Shown piece by piece: positions 17,012-26,146 of a DNA stretch of 64,000 nt (position 1 is the stretch's first letter; every line of letters starts with the position of its first letter). The DNA lies in assembly GCA_015654675.1 (NCBI GenBank), contig JAATGM010000059.1:124001-188000 (forward strand). The letters are read 5' to 3'. The translations under genes and the position numbers were made by a program. The notes beneath the pieces are model-generated. The model was given only the letters and a program-made list of their open reading frames with translations. It did not search any database and was not told the DNA's origin. Source of the stretch: Planctomycetota bacterium (GTDB taxonomy: Bacteria > Planctomycetota > Phycisphaerae > UBA1845 > UTPLA1).

Positions 17012-17941
17012 CTACAGGATCCCCGCCGATTTCTGCCACGCCACCGCCTTCGCCAAACCTGTCGGCAGCGGTGTCTTCGGCTCATATCCCAATAGTTCGC
17101 GCGCTTTCGAAATATCAGCGACGTACCGCATCACTTCCCCCGCCCGCGCCGGCTCATACGAAACCTTCGCCGGCTTCCCAAGCGAGTCTGCCAGCACGTT
17201 GACAACATCCACCAACGAACCACCCTGTCCGTAAGCAAGGTTGATCGTCTGATTGGTCACTCGCCGCGACGTCAGGGCATCGATCCCGCGCATGATGCCA
17301 TTCACCGCGTCCTCGTAGTAAGTGAAATCGAGCACCTTCTCGCGCCCGAAAATCACGATCGGCTCGCCCCGCGCGATCCGCCGCGCAAACAGCGGAATAA
17401 CCCGCTCCATGCGCTCCAGGTCGGCGTCATACCGGCCATAGACATTGCTGAACCGGAACACGAGGTACGGCAGCTCGTAGCATTCCGCGTAGGAATAGAT
17501 GAACGCCTACCCCGCGATCTTCGACGCCGAGTAGGGGCTCTCGGCAACGACGAAATCCGCCTGCGATTCCACCGTAATGTGTCGATGGATGTCCCCATAA
17601 ACCTCACGCGAGCTGGCAAAGATGAACGGAATCGAGTTCAGCCGTGCGAACTCCAGCGCCGTGAACGCCATCTGCACGTTTTCCAGCGCCCGCTCGGGGT
17701 GCTCGACCAGCTCGAAAACCTTCGCGTAAGCCGCGAAATGCACAACCGCGTCGAAGTCCGTTGCTGTCGCGATCTCGCGCGGCGACGTCCGCCGCAGGTC
17801 CACCAGCCGCGTGGGAACCTTCTCCGTCCACGTGTTCCGCCGGATATCAATCCCCTCGACCCGATCCCCGCGCTCCATCAACGCCAGCGCCAAGTTCGTG
17901 CCGATCTGCCCGCTTGATCCCGTAATCAGGATCTTCTTCAT
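17012..17941 (-). pseudogene. NAD-dependent epimerase/dehydratase interrupted by one in-frame TAG
   Basis: A single reading frame of 309 codons encodes a complete extended-SDR sugar-nucleotide epimerase except for a TAG at 17507-17509 (codon 145). Before it: Rossmann motif GSSGQIG at residues 8-14 and catalytic YSASK. Immediately after it, in the same frame, homology resumes with AFIYSYAECYELPYLVFRFS and NVYGRYD and continues to the normal end. Relatives have a Glu or similar residue just after the SKIAG motif, so GAG to TAG is the simplest explanation. It is either a recent nonsense mutation, a base-call error, or readthrough. Its likely role was NDP-sugar epimerisation for envelope polysaccharide. 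Confidence 0.88.
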
Positions 17942-18050
17942 CTACCAACCCTCGTCTGACTCAATCGTAAGCCCTCCAAATATATCGCCCCCAACCCCCA
18001 ATCGCTATCATGCGGCCCGCGGCAAGCGAAGCCCGCCATTGGAACGCGCC

Positions 18051-18941
18051 ATGATCCGCGTCGACGATCTCCGAAAATCCTACGGCTCGCTCAAAGCCGT
18101 CGATGGCGTCACCTTCGATATTCAAGCCGGCGAAACATTCGCCCTCCTCGGCCCCAACGGCGCCGGGAAAACCACCACCATCCACATGATGGTCGGCGCC
18201 CTCAAGTCCGATTCCGGCTCGATCTCCATCGACGGCGCCACTGACCCCACACGCCCCGTCGTCCGCCAGAAGCTCGGCATCGCCCCGCAGTCCCTCTCCC
18301 TCTACGAAGACCTGTCCGCCGAAGAGAACCTGCAATTCTTCGCCCGAATCTACGGCCTCCACGGACCTCGGCTTAAAGAACGCGTCGACCACGCCCTAAA
18401 CTTCGCCGGCCTGGCCGACCGCCGCGCCGATCACGTCAAGACATACTCCGGCGGAATGCAGCGCCGCCTCAACCTCGCCGCCGCCCTCGTCCACGAGCCC
18501 AAAGTCCTCTTCCTCGATGAGCCCACCGTCGGCGTCGATCCCCAATCCAGAAATTATCTCTTCGACAACATCGAAGCCCTCAAGCGCGCCGGCTGCACGA
18601 TTCTTTACACGACGCACTACATGGAAGAAGCCGAGCGCCTCTGCGACCGAGTCGCCATCATGGACCATGGCAAAGTCCTCGCCCTCGACACGGTTGAAGG
18701 CCTGATCAGCAAGTTCGGCGGCAAATCCGTCATCCTCGCACAGCTCGACCGCCCCCCCACCGATCCGACTCGTCTCCCGGGTCGGCTGGACGGTCTCACG
18801 CTCCGCATCGAGTCCGAGCATCCATTAGAAGACGTCGCCCGCCTCTCATCTGACGGCCTCCGCTTCACGACGCTGTCGATCAAACGTGCCGATCTCGAAA
18901 CAGTCTTTCTCTCCCTCACCGGAAGGACGCTGCGCGACTGA
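18051..18941 (+). CDS. ABC transporter ATP-binding protein (ABC-2 exporter type)
   Basis: A 296-residue nucleotide-binding subunit. Walker A is GPNGAGKTT, the signature is YSGGMQRR, Walker B is VLFLDEPTVGVDPQS, and the switch His is in TTHYMEEAE. A C-terminal extension of ~70 residues is typical of drug/sodium/polysaccharide exporters of the CcmA/NatA group. The start ATG 18051 gives the standard N-terminus (MIRVDDLRKSYG). The stop overlaps the start of the permease (TGATG, 18939-18943), so the two are translationally coupled. Substrate unknown. Confidence 0.95.
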   Translation: MIRVDDLRKSYGSLKAVDGVTFDIQAGETFALLGPNGAGKTTTIHMMVGALKSDSGSISIDGATDPTRPVVRQKLGIAPQSLSLYEDLSAEENLQFFARIYGLHGPRLKERVDHALNFAGLADRRADHVKTYSGGMQRRLNLAAALVHEPKVLFLDEPTVGVDPQSRNYLFDNIEALKRAGCTILYTTHYMEEAERLCDRVAIMDHGKVLALDTVEGLISKFGGKSVILAQLDRPPTDPTRLPGRLDGLTLRIESEHPLEDVARLSSDGLRFTTLSIKRADLETVFLSLTGRTLRD

Positions 18942-20242
18942 TGCACGCGATTCTCACAATGGCCTTGAAAGACCTCCGCCTCCTCTGGCGCGACCGCTTC
19001 GGCATGTTTTGGGTACTCGTATTCCCCCTGCTTCAAGCCCTCTTCTTCGGCGCTATCTTCCGCGGTGACGGCAAAGACACCGCAAAAATGACCATCGGCG
19101 TGGTGGATGAAGACCAGTCCCAATCTACCCAATCATTCATCAAACGCCTGCGCGATTCTTCCGCCCTCTCCGTAGAGCCCCCGCTGGACGCGAACGGAAA
19201 GCCCGCCACGCCCCTGACGCCCGACCAGGCCCGCGACATGGTCCGCACAGGCAATCTCGTAGCGTTCGTCATCGTGAAGAAAAACACGGACGAGAACGAA
19301 GGATTCACATTTGCCGAAATGCCCAAGCTAGAAGTGGGAATCGATCCGTCGCGCAAGGCCGAAGCCGGCTACTTGCAGGGCATCCTCACCGAGGCCAGCT
19401 TCAAGGGACTGCAGGACGCCTTCACCAATCCGGCCGGAATGCGGGAGCGCATCGAAAAGGCCAGCAAACAGCTCGATGTCGGCTCAGGCCTGTCCGCACC
19501 GCAGCGAATCGTCCTCAAAACGTTCTTCACTTCGCTCGACCAGTTCCTCGGATCGGTTGACCCCAAGGTCTATCACGAAGGCCCCCAAGCCATGGGCGGA
19601 GCAAACATCCAGTTGGTCGACATTACCCGCGAAAAGCACGGCACCGACAACTCCTTCGAAATCACTTTCCCCTCGGCCATGCTCTGGGGCGTCATCGGCT
19701 GCACCGCCGGCTTCGCCATCTCCCTCGTCACCGAGCGCCGCACCGGGACGCTTCTCCGCCTACGCGTCGCCCCGCTTCAGCGAACGCAAATCCTCGCCGG
19801 AAAAGCCCTCGCCTGCTTCCTCGCATGCTCAGGCGTCATCCTTCTGCTCCTCACCGTCGGACACTTCGTCTTCGGTGTTCGCACGACCCACCCCGCCCTG
19901 CTCGCCATGGCCATTTTCTCCACCGCCATTTGCTTCGTCGGACTGACGATGCTCTTCGCCACGATGGGCAGCACCGAACAAGGCGTCGCCGGCGTCGGCT
20001 GGGCCGTCATGCTCGTTTTCGCCATGATCGGCGGCGGAATGATCCCCCTGATCGCCATGCCTCAATGGATGACCGTCGCCAGCAACTTTAGTCCGGTCAA
20101 ATGGGGCATCTACTCGCTCGAAGGCGCGATCTGGCGCGGCTTCTCATTCGCCGAAATGCTGCAACCCTGCGGCATCCTTGTCGCCATCGGCGTTATCTGC
20201 TTCGCGATCGGCGTACAACTGATCAAACGCCGCGAGACGTGA
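18941..20242 (+). CDS. ABC-2 type transporter permease
   Basis: A 433-residue membrane subunit partnered with the ATPase immediately upstream. One membrane segment near residues 20-38 is followed by an extracytoplasmic domain of about 200 residues, then five or so segments between about 248 and 430 (SAMLWGVIGCTAGFAISLV, GVILLLLTVGHFVFGV, and others). This is the NatB/YhgE-like layout of ABC-2 exporters with a large outer loop between TM1 and TM2. The start overlaps the ATPase stop by 1 bp. Confidence 0.93.
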   Translation: MHAILTMALKDLRLLWRDRFGMFWVLVFPLLQALFFGAIFRGDGKDTAKMTIGVVDEDQSQSTQSFIKRLRDSSALSVEPPLDANGKPATPLTPDQARDMVRTGNLVAFVIVKKNTDENEGFTFAEMPKLEVGIDPSRKAEAGYLQGILTEASFKGLQDAFTNPAGMRERIEKASKQLDVGSGLSAPQRIVLKTFFTSLDQFLGSVDPKVYHEGPQAMGGANIQLVDITREKHGTDNSFEITFPSAMLWGVIGCTAGFAISLVTERRTGTLLRLRVAPLQRTQILAGKALACFLACSGVILLLLTVGHFVFGVRTTHPALLAMAIFSTAICFVGLTMLFATMGSTEQGVAGVGWAVMLVFAMIGGGMIPLIAMPQWMTVASNFSPVKWGIYSLEGAIWRGFSFAEMLQPCGILVAIGVICFAIGVQLIKRRET

Positions 20243-20275
20243 GATCCACCGCGTTGGTGCGATTCGTCGAAGGAA

Positions 20276-21145
20276 TCAAAGCCCGTAAGCGTAGAAAACC
20301 GCAGTGAAGATTACGTCCGTCGTGATCAGCGCAACGATCGACTTGATGACCGTGTTCGTCGTCGCCCGCCCGACCCCCTCCGCCCCACCGCTCACCGTCA
20401 GCCCCTCAAGACACGCAATGGTCGAAATCAGTACGCCAAACACGCACGCCTTGAACAGCCCGGTAAGAAAATCCCGATGCGAGATCGCCGCTTGCGTGTA
20501 CTGCAAATACTCGCTCGCCCCGATACCCAGCACCCCGGTGCCGGTAATCAGCCCACCCAGCACGCCGACCGTGTCCGCGATGACAGACAGCCCGGTCAGC
20601 ATGATTGCCGTGGCCACCACCCGCGACACCACCAGGAACCGCACCGGGTTCATGGCCATCGCCTTCATGGCCTTGATCTCTTCCCCCTCCACCATGGTTC
20701 CCAGCTCTGCCGCAATACTCGCCCCGGCAAACCCTGACAGCACCACTGCCGAGAGCAGCGGCCCAAGCTCGCGGAACATCGCGATCCCCACCACGTCCGC
20801 AACGCGCTGAAGCTGCCCATACGACTTCAGCGTCGGCGCCATCTGCAGCGCCAGAATAATTCCCACAAACGTCTGCACCAGCACGATGATCGGAATCGAC
20901 CGCACCCCCACCCGCACCATCTGCGACGCGACCACCGTCGCCCGAATCGGCGCCGTACGCACAATCAGCGCGCGCCACGTCCATGTCGCCGTGTCGCGCA
21001 ACAGCATCGCCAACTTGCCGACAAACGCCGCCGTGCCCCGCGCGCTGTCGACCAGCCCGTACGCCGCCAGCCCGACCGCCTCCGCGATCCGCCGCGGAAT
21101 GCTCGACCCTTTGGTCGTCTCGGGCGCCGGTGCCGTATCGCTCAT
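20276..21145 (-). CDS. mlaE: MlaE-family lipid ABC transporter permease
   Basis: A 289-residue inner-membrane permease of the Mla/Ttg2 family, which moves phospholipids between inner and outer membrane. Characteristic motifs are TFVGIILALQMAPTLKSYGQ, the conserved ELGPLLSAVVLSGFAGASIA region and EEIKAMKAMAMNPVRFLV. It is the last gene of the minus-strand operon 24758-20276 and its start overlaps the STAS gene by 4 bp, so permease and STAS protein are translationally coupled, as with MlaE and MlaB elsewhere. Confidence 0.94.
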   Translation of the reverse strand: MSDTAPAPETTKGSSIPRRIAEAVGLAAYGLVDSARGTAAFVGKLAMLLRDTATWTWRALIVRTAPIRATVVASQMVRVGVRSIPIIVLVQTFVGIILALQMAPTLKSYGQLQRVADVVGIAMFRELGPLLSAVVLSGFAGASIAAELGTMVEGEEIKAMKAMAMNPVRFLVVSRVVATAIMLTGLSVIADTVGVLGGLITGTGVLGIGASEYLQYTQAAISHRDFLTGLFKACVFGVLISTIACLEGLTVSGGAEGVGRATTNTVIKSIVALITTDVIFTAVFYAYGL

Positions 21146-21492
21146 CCGTTCAGCGCCTGTTCCTCGGTCAGATAAATGCTGAAGAACTTGTCCAGCTTCG
21201 TGATCTCAAACACGCTCTTGACCCGTGCCGAAAGATTCACGAGCGCCAGCTTCCCCTTGTACCCATTCACGCGCCGCAACAGCTCGACCAGCGTTCCAAC
21301 GCCCGACGAATCCATGTAACCCACGTCCGTCATGTTCAGCACCAGCCGTTTCGGCCGCCCGTTCGCGACGTCCACCAGCGCCGCATGCAGCGCCGGCGAT
21401 TGGTGCATGTCCACCTCTCCGGATAGCACCACCACCGTCGCGTCCGTTTCCTGCCGGACTTCCTTCACCAGTGTCGAGCCCTTGGCTGTCAT
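21142..21492 (-). CDS. STAS-domain protein (anti-sigma antagonist / MlaB-like)
   Basis: A 116-residue single STAS domain (VVVLSGEVDMHQSPALHAAL, then VLNMTDVGYMDSSGVGTL). DSSG at 61-64 holds the serine that partner kinases phosphorylate in SpoIIAA/RsbV-type proteins. The start is ATG 21492; a longer frame upstream lies inside the kinase gene. It overlaps the kinase gene by 4 bp on one side and the permease by 4 bp on the other. So it could be the MlaB-like cap of the ATPase, an anti-sigma antagonist, or both. Confidence 0.92.
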   Translation of the reverse strand: MTAKGSTLVKEVRQETDATVVVLSGEVDMHQSPALHAALVDVANGRPKRLVLNMTDVGYMDSSGVGTLVELLRRVNGYKGKLALVNLSARVKSVFEITKLDKFFSIYLTEEQALNG

Positions 21493-21935
21493 GTTGTCCT
21501 CGCCCCCGCGTCGCCCGGCTTCCGTGCGCCACCGTCGCGGTATTTCACCATCTCCAGATGCATTCCCCCGTCGATCGGGCACGAAAATTCAACCTTGTCC
21601 ATCACCGTCCGCATGATGTGCACCCCCAGGCCGCCCGGACGCACGTCATCCAGATCGCGTCCCTTGATCGTGTGCGGATCAACCTGTCGCCCATGGTCCC
21701 GAACCTCAACCCGGATCCCGCCCCGCCCGTCCGGCTCGTCGAACCCCTCCAGCTTGATGTGGATCGGCTTGTCGCACGGCCCGCCGTACCCATGCTTGAT
21801 CACATTCGCCAGCGCCTCGTCCACCGCCAGCGTGATCTTATGAATGTCTTCCGCCGCCATGCCCTCCAGCTCCGCCATGCGTGCCAGCGCGCTCCGAACC
21901 ACCGGCAGACTGTCCGTGCTGCCCGTGATCGTCAT
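21489..21935 (-). CDS. RsbW/SpoIIAB-like serine-protein kinase (HATPase_c)
   Basis: A 148-residue GHKL ATPase of the anti-sigma-factor type. The N box is DEALANVIKHGY, the G1 box DHGRQVD, the G2 box RPGGLGVHIMR. Such proteins bind a sigma factor or another target and phosphorylate a STAS antagonist. The start is ATG 21935 (GGAG 8 nt upstream) rather than TTG 21965. The stop overlaps the STAS start by 4 bp, so kinase and likely substrate are made together. No sigma factor gene is in the neighbourhood. Confidence 0.92.
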   Translation of the reverse strand: MTITGSTDSLPVVRSALARMAELEGMAAEDIHKITLAVDEALANVIKHGYGGPCDKPIHIKLEGFDEPDGRGGIRVEVRDHGRQVDPHTIKGRDLDDVRPGGLGVHIMRTVMDKVEFSCPIDGGMHLEMVKYRDGGARKPGDAGARTT

Positions 21936-21990
21936 GTCGACGCTCCGCTGATGATGTTCGTGCAAGGAATTCGAAATGACTGGCTCCCGT

Positions 21991-22398
21991 CTACTCCGTC
22001 GGCCTCGATCCGTCGCCGTCCCGCGCCGCCCTCGATTCCTCCGCCGCCGGGCGGCTCGTCGCCCGCGCGAATGCTCCCGAATTCATCGCCTCGCGCCAAC
22101 GCTCGATCGCTTCGTGCCGCACAGCCAGCGAGCTGCCGTAATCATAACCCATCCGAGTCCCCGTGATCCGTTCAAGCGCCAGGATCGCGTAAAATCGAAC
22201 CGCGTCGTCCTCGTCGCTCAGTCGGTCCACCAGCAGCGGCACCGCCGACTGATCCCGCGCGCTCCCCGCTGCACGGATCGCCATAATGCGAACATCCGGC
22301 TCGGCCGACTGGATGCCGACTCGCGCCCCCTGCTCGCCGCAGCCGCCCAATCCGACCGCCACAGCCGCCAACATCAGCCGTCGACGCAATTCGCGCAT
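21991..22398 (-). CDS. Small lipoprotein with a HEAT-like repeat
   Basis: A 135-residue lipoprotein of unknown function. The N-terminus is a type II signal (RRRLMLAAVAVGLGGC; lipobox LGGC). Residues about 38-85 form a HEAT/PBS-like helical pair (VPLLVDRLSDEDDAVRFYAI, then LALERITG). The tail is rich in Arg, Ala, Asp and Glu. The start at ATG 22398 gives the lipobox; the frame is open further upstream but without signal-like sequence. It sits between the MCE gene (113 bp) and the kinase gene (55 bp) in the Mla operon. Confidence 0.83.
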   Translation of the reverse strand: MRELRRRLMLAAVAVGLGGCGEQGARVGIQSAEPDVRIMAIRAAGSARDQSAVPLLVDRLSDEDDAVRFYAILALERITGTRMGYDYGSSLAVRHEAIERWREAMNSGAFARATSRPAAEESRAARDGDGSRPTE

Positions 22399-22511
22399 GC
22401 ACCTCGCAGGTCCTGATCGCCGGCCGGCATCCTCCGCTCGAACCTCCACCCTCTCATTGTAACCGGCGCGAGCCCCCGGGCCACCAAGCCGCGCAACCCC
22501 GTGCGGCCGCT

Positions 22512-23870
22512 CTAGTGCTTCACGTCCAGGGCGCGCCACAGTGAAGATTCCGCCTGCTTGAACTTGGCAAACGTTGCCTCGATTTCCGTTCGGATTTTGG
22601 GTAATTCAGGGTTGTCCGCCGCAATTTGCCCGTTGTTCATGTCCGCTAATGACTTCAACTGCGAAGTCGCGTCATCCAGACTCTGGGCCGCCTCCGCGAA
22701 ACTCCGCGCCGCGTCAAAGATCGCCTGCTGCTTCGAGGCCGTCGCGCTCGGTTCCCGGAATATCACCCACGGGTGCGCCGCCACATACCGCGCCGCCCCC
22801 TTGATCTGCTCTGAAACCTGCCGGAAATTCAGCAGGATCGTGTTGACGTTGTCCTTGTTATAGACAACCACCTCGCGCGTCGTCCCCGTCACGACCGTGA
22901 TGTCCTTCAGCGCCTTGTTCAGGTCATCCATGGCGACGTTGACCTTCGCCACAATGCCTGACGCGTTCCGCGTGTCTACCTGGTCCGCGATTGACTCAAC
23001 TACCCGAGTATCCAGCTTTGCCGAAGTAGACTCCAGGTGCTTCACGATCTGGTTGATCGGCACCTTATTTTCTTCCAGGATCGTTGCCGCCGTCTGTAGA
23101 CCGCCATTCAGCGTGTCCAGCGCCTTATGCACCTTCCCCATCACCACATCCGGCCGGCCTGCATCAAACTGCGTCCGCAGACTCCCCGTCGTCGCGTTGA
23201 TTTCATCCAGCGTGCGCTCCAGTTTCGCCATCAGCGATCGCTTCTGCTCCGGATCAAGCTGCAACGCGGCACTCCGCGTCACGGCGTTCAAGTCGTCCAT
23301 CGAAAGCTGAAGCTTCGCCATCACCGTCCCTTGCTTGTCCGCCATCAACTGATACTTGATCAATCCCAGCATCGAATGCGGATTGTTCGCGTCCAATTCC
23401 CGCCCCAGGTTGTCAAGATAAGCGTTGAATCCGCCGGGCGATGCCCCATTTAACACCCGCGTCAGGTCCGCGTCCGCAGCGCTCGACCCCACATCCACGA
23501 GCAGCGTCCCGTTCCCGCCCAAAACCTCCCCAACCGCCCTGATCTGGCAATCCTTCTTCAGTTCAACCGCCTTCTCCATCTTCGCGGAAACAACCAGATA
23601 CAGATCTGTCCCGCGCGACGCCTGCTCAGGATCGATCGCCATCTCCTCCAGCTTGATGTCCGTCACCTTCCCCACCGGCCGCCCCGCCACCAGCACCTTG
23701 CTGTCCTTGATCAGTGTCGGAAGCGCCCATTCCTGCGGAAACCGCACCTTGAATGTCTGCATGGGCCCGCTCCCGAGCGAGTTCGGCAGCCACAGCAGAA
23801 TTCCGAAAAACAGCAGGAAGATGACGATCAGCGTCGTCCCCAGCTTTACCGCGTTGCGTTCAGCCGGCAT
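22512..23870 (-). CDS. mlaD: MlaD-like MCE-domain lipid transport protein
   Basis: A 452-residue membrane-anchored MCE protein. An N-terminal segment (LIVIFLLFFGILLWLP, residues about 12-28) anchors it, and the MCE domain covers about residues 36-131 (KDSKVLVAGRPVGKVTDIKL is the hallmark). The remaining ~320 residues are alpha-helical with heptad-like patterns, much longer than E. coli MlaD (about 183 residues), so a helical needle or barrel spanning the periplasm is possible. It lies 6 bp after the ATPase gene. MCE proteins ferry lipid between membranes. Confidence 0.94.
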   Translation of the reverse strand: MPAERNAVKLGTTLIVIFLLFFGILLWLPNSLGSGPMQTFKVRFPQEWALPTLIKDSKVLVAGRPVGKVTDIKLEEMAIDPEQASRGTDLYLVVSAKMEKAVELKKDCQIRAVGEVLGGNGTLLVDVGSSAADADLTRVLNGASPGGFNAYLDNLGRELDANNPHSMLGLIKYQLMADKQGTVMAKLQLSMDDLNAVTRSAALQLDPEQKRSLMAKLERTLDEINATTGSLRTQFDAGRPDVVMGKVHKALDTLNGGLQTAATILEENKVPINQIVKHLESTSAKLDTRVVESIADQVDTRNASGIVAKVNVAMDDLNKALKDITVVTGTTREVVVYNKDNVNTILLNFRQVSEQIKGAARYVAAHPWVIFREPSATASKQQAIFDAARSFAEAAQSLDDATSQLKSLADMNNGQIAADNPELPKIRTEIEATFAKFKQAESSLWRALDVKH

Positions 23871-23876
23871 TCGGCG

Positions 23877-24758
23877 TCACTCCTTCTCGGGTACGAGCAG
23901 TTTCTCGTACTCGCTCAATCCCTCGGTGTCCGTCAGCGGTCCCGACGAGTGCCCGTTCAGAAATTGATTGATCAGCTTTTCTTCGCGCGATTTCAGCGTC
24001 TTCGGATCGGCCTTCCGTAGATCATCGAACTCATCCCGCGTCCCGATCTTCAAAACTCGCCCGCGCTCCAGCATGACCATTCGGTCCGCTATTCGAAACG
24101 CCGAGTCCATCTCGTGCGTCACCACGATGCTCGTCACGCTCAATTTCTTCGACAGATCGATGATCAGCTCATCAATGGCCGCCGAAGTCACCGGGTCAAG
24201 CCCCGCCGACGGCTCGTCATAAAACAGAATCTCCGGGTCCATCACCGTCGCCCGCGCCAGTGCCGCCCGCTTCTTCTGCCCGCCGGACAGCATCCCCGGC
24301 ATCTTCTCGCGGTGCGGCAGCATGTGCACCTGCTGAAGCTTCAGCGTCACGACGATATCGATAATCGTGTCGCCCACGTCGCTGTGCTCCTGCAGCGGCA
24401 GCGCCACGTTCTCCGCCACCGACAGCGAGTTAAACAGCGCTCCGCTCTGAAACAGAATCCCGAATTTGAGCCGAATGTCGTTCAGCTCATCCTCCCCCAT
24501 CCCGACGATATTGCGCGCTCCCTCCATGTCCTTCGTCCGGTACCGAATCTCGCCCTCGTTGACGCTGTATTCCCCGATCATGCAATTCAGCAGCGTCGAC
24601 TTCCCGCAACCCGACCCCCCCATCACGACCAAAGTCTCGCCCCGGTGAATATCAAACTGAATCCCGTCCAGAACCGCGATCCGCGAACCGTCCCGCGCCT
24701 CGAAGTACTTCCGAAGATTCACAATGGAGATGACAACGTCGTCGGCCGCCAAACGCAC
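23877..24758 (-). CDS. mlaF: MlaF-like ATP-binding protein of the lipid transporter
   Basis: A 293-residue ATPase of the Mla complex. Walker A is GGSGCGKST (47-55), the MlaF-type LFQSGALFNSLSVAENVALP follows, the signature is LSGGQ (157-161) and Walker B is ILFYDEPSAGLDP (D181 E182). The GTG at 24758 is the likely start; it gives MRLAADDVVISIVNLRKYF. It heads the minus-strand operon whose order is ATPase, MCE protein, lipoprotein, kinase, STAS, permease. Confidence 0.94.
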   Translation of the reverse strand: MRLAADDVVISIVNLRKYFEARDGSRIAVLDGIQFDIHRGETLVVMGGSGCGKSTLLNCMIGEYSVNEGEIRYRTKDMEGARNIVGMGEDELNDIRLKFGILFQSGALFNSLSVAENVALPLQEHSDVGDTIIDIVVTLKLQQVHMLPHREKMPGMLSGGQKKRAALARATVMDPEILFYDEPSAGLDPVTSAAIDELIIDLSKKLSVTSIVVTHEMDSAFRIADRMVMLERGRVLKIGTRDEFDDLRKADPKTLKSREEKLINQFLNGHSSGPLTDTEGLSEYEKLLVPEKE

Positions 24759-25155
24759 GCTCCAGTCAGAACCGCCCGGATTCTAACCCCCGTCCCCACC
24801 ACCGAATAGGGACCGATTCCCCCATTTCGGAGCGCGCACGCAAGCCAGCCAACGCGCGATTCACCGCTAACAAGCGAACCTCCACTTCCGCGTAAAGCAA
24901 ACTGCCATTGCCGCCGGCCGTTCGGGAATCGTGCTCACGCGTGCGGGCAGGGCCGCGCGTGCCGGAACGCCTCCGATTGAATCGATAGCGAACAAGGCAA
25001 GGCACGCTCTCATTACTGCGAATGGCACGCGTACCCTCTACACAACCCAACCTCATTTGCTCATGTCTCCCCTTTGGACCCCGACGACATCTCGCTAAAC
25101 TCATCAAACTCCCGGCCTCGCACCAGCGCGGGCCGCGCTAAGAAAGGCCCCCAAA
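24759..25155. other. Intergenic region between divergent mlaF-like gene and trpS
   Basis: 397 bp that must hold promoters for both divergent transcripts. I searched by eye for tRNA cloverleaves, convincing -35/-10 pairs, long dyads and T-box-like elements and recognised none. AAAGG (25143-25147) near the 3' end is the probable ribosome-binding site of trpS. An 8-bp CACGCGTG at 24936-24943 is the only notable palindrome. Confidence 0.5.
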
Positions 25156-26130
25156 ATGCGAGTCCTCTCAGGCATCCAATCCTCAGGCAAGCTCCACCTT
25201 GGCAACTACTTCGGAGCCATGAAGCAGCACATCGACGACCAGCACCGCCACGAGTCCTTCATCTTCATCGCCAACTTCCACGCCCTCACCACCGTTCAGG
25301 ATGGCCCGCGCCTCCGCGACCTCACCCGCGACGTCGCCCTCGACTACCTCGCTCTCGGCCTCGACCCCAACAAGGCCCTCCTCTTCCGCCAGTCCGACGT
25401 GCCCGAGGTCACCGAACTCGCCTGGATCCTCTCCACCGTCACCGGCATGGGCCTCCTCGAACGCGCCCACTCCTACAAGGACAAGGTCGCCAAGGGCATC
25501 GCCGCCTCCGTCGGCCTCTTCACCTACCCCATCCTCATGGCCGCCGACATCCTGATCTACCGCTCCAACCTAGTCCCCGTCGGCAAGGATCAGGTCCAGC
25601 ACATCGAAATGACCCAGGACATGGCCGGCTACTTCAACAACACCTACGGCCGCGAAGTCTTCGTACGCCCCGAAGCCAAGCTCAACGAAGCCGCCGTCGT
25701 CCCCGGCGTCGACGGCCAGAAGATGTCCAAGAGCTACGGCAACACCGTCGAGCTGTTCGAAGACGCCAAATCGGCCCGCAAGAAAATCATGTCCATCAAG
25801 ACCGACAGCACGCCGGTCGATCAACCCAAAGATCCGTCCACCGACAACGTTTTCGCGCTTCTAAAACTCATCGCCCCGCCCGAGGAAGTAGCCGAGTGGG
25901 ACCGCCGCTATCGCGCCCCCGGCATGGGCTACGGCGACGCCAAGAAGCGCCTCGCCGAACTTTTCGAAGCAAAGTTCGGCCCCGCCCGCGAAAAACGCAT
26001 CTCGCTCGAAAAAGACCCAGACTATGTTGAGGATGTGCTGAAGACAAACGGCCGCAAAGCCCACGCAGAAGCCGAAAAGACCATGCAAGCCGTCCGCGAG
26101 GCGTGTGGCATCGTCGTATCCAGCGACTAG
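25156..26130 (+). CDS. trpS: Tryptophanyl-tRNA synthetase
   Basis: Charges tRNA-Trp with tryptophan in the cytoplasm. 324 residues, normal length for bacterial TrpS. The class I HIGH-type motif is in SSGKLHLGNYFGA near the N-terminus, tryptophan-site motifs include TYPILMAADILIY and GKDQVQHIEM, and the KMSKS loop is at 189-193. AAAGG precedes ATG 25156. The gene is monocistronic by position (divergent from the mlaF-like gene, convergent with a methyltransferase). Confidence 0.97.
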   Translation: MRVLSGIQSSGKLHLGNYFGAMKQHIDDQHRHESFIFIANFHALTTVQDGPRLRDLTRDVALDYLALGLDPNKALLFRQSDVPEVTELAWILSTVTGMGLLERAHSYKDKVAKGIAASVGLFTYPILMAADILIYRSNLVPVGKDQVQHIEMTQDMAGYFNNTYGREVFVRPEAKLNEAAVVPGVDGQKMSKSYGNTVELFEDAKSARKKIMSIKTDSTPVDQPKDPSTDNVFALLKLIAPPEEVAEWDRRYRAPGMGYGDAKKRLAELFEAKFGPAREKRISLEKDPDYVEDVLKTNGRKAHAEAEKTMQAVREACGIVVSSD

Positions 26131-26146
26131 CTGAATCGCCAGCCGG

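Noticed and set aside
17461-17509. Frameshift as the cause of the broken epimerase
   Set aside because: Both halves are in the same frame and the intervening codons read through sensibly; only the TAG interrupts.
24759-25155. tRNA or T-box upstream of trpS
   Set aside because: No cloverleaf or T-box specifier/antiterminator sequence could be drawn by eye.
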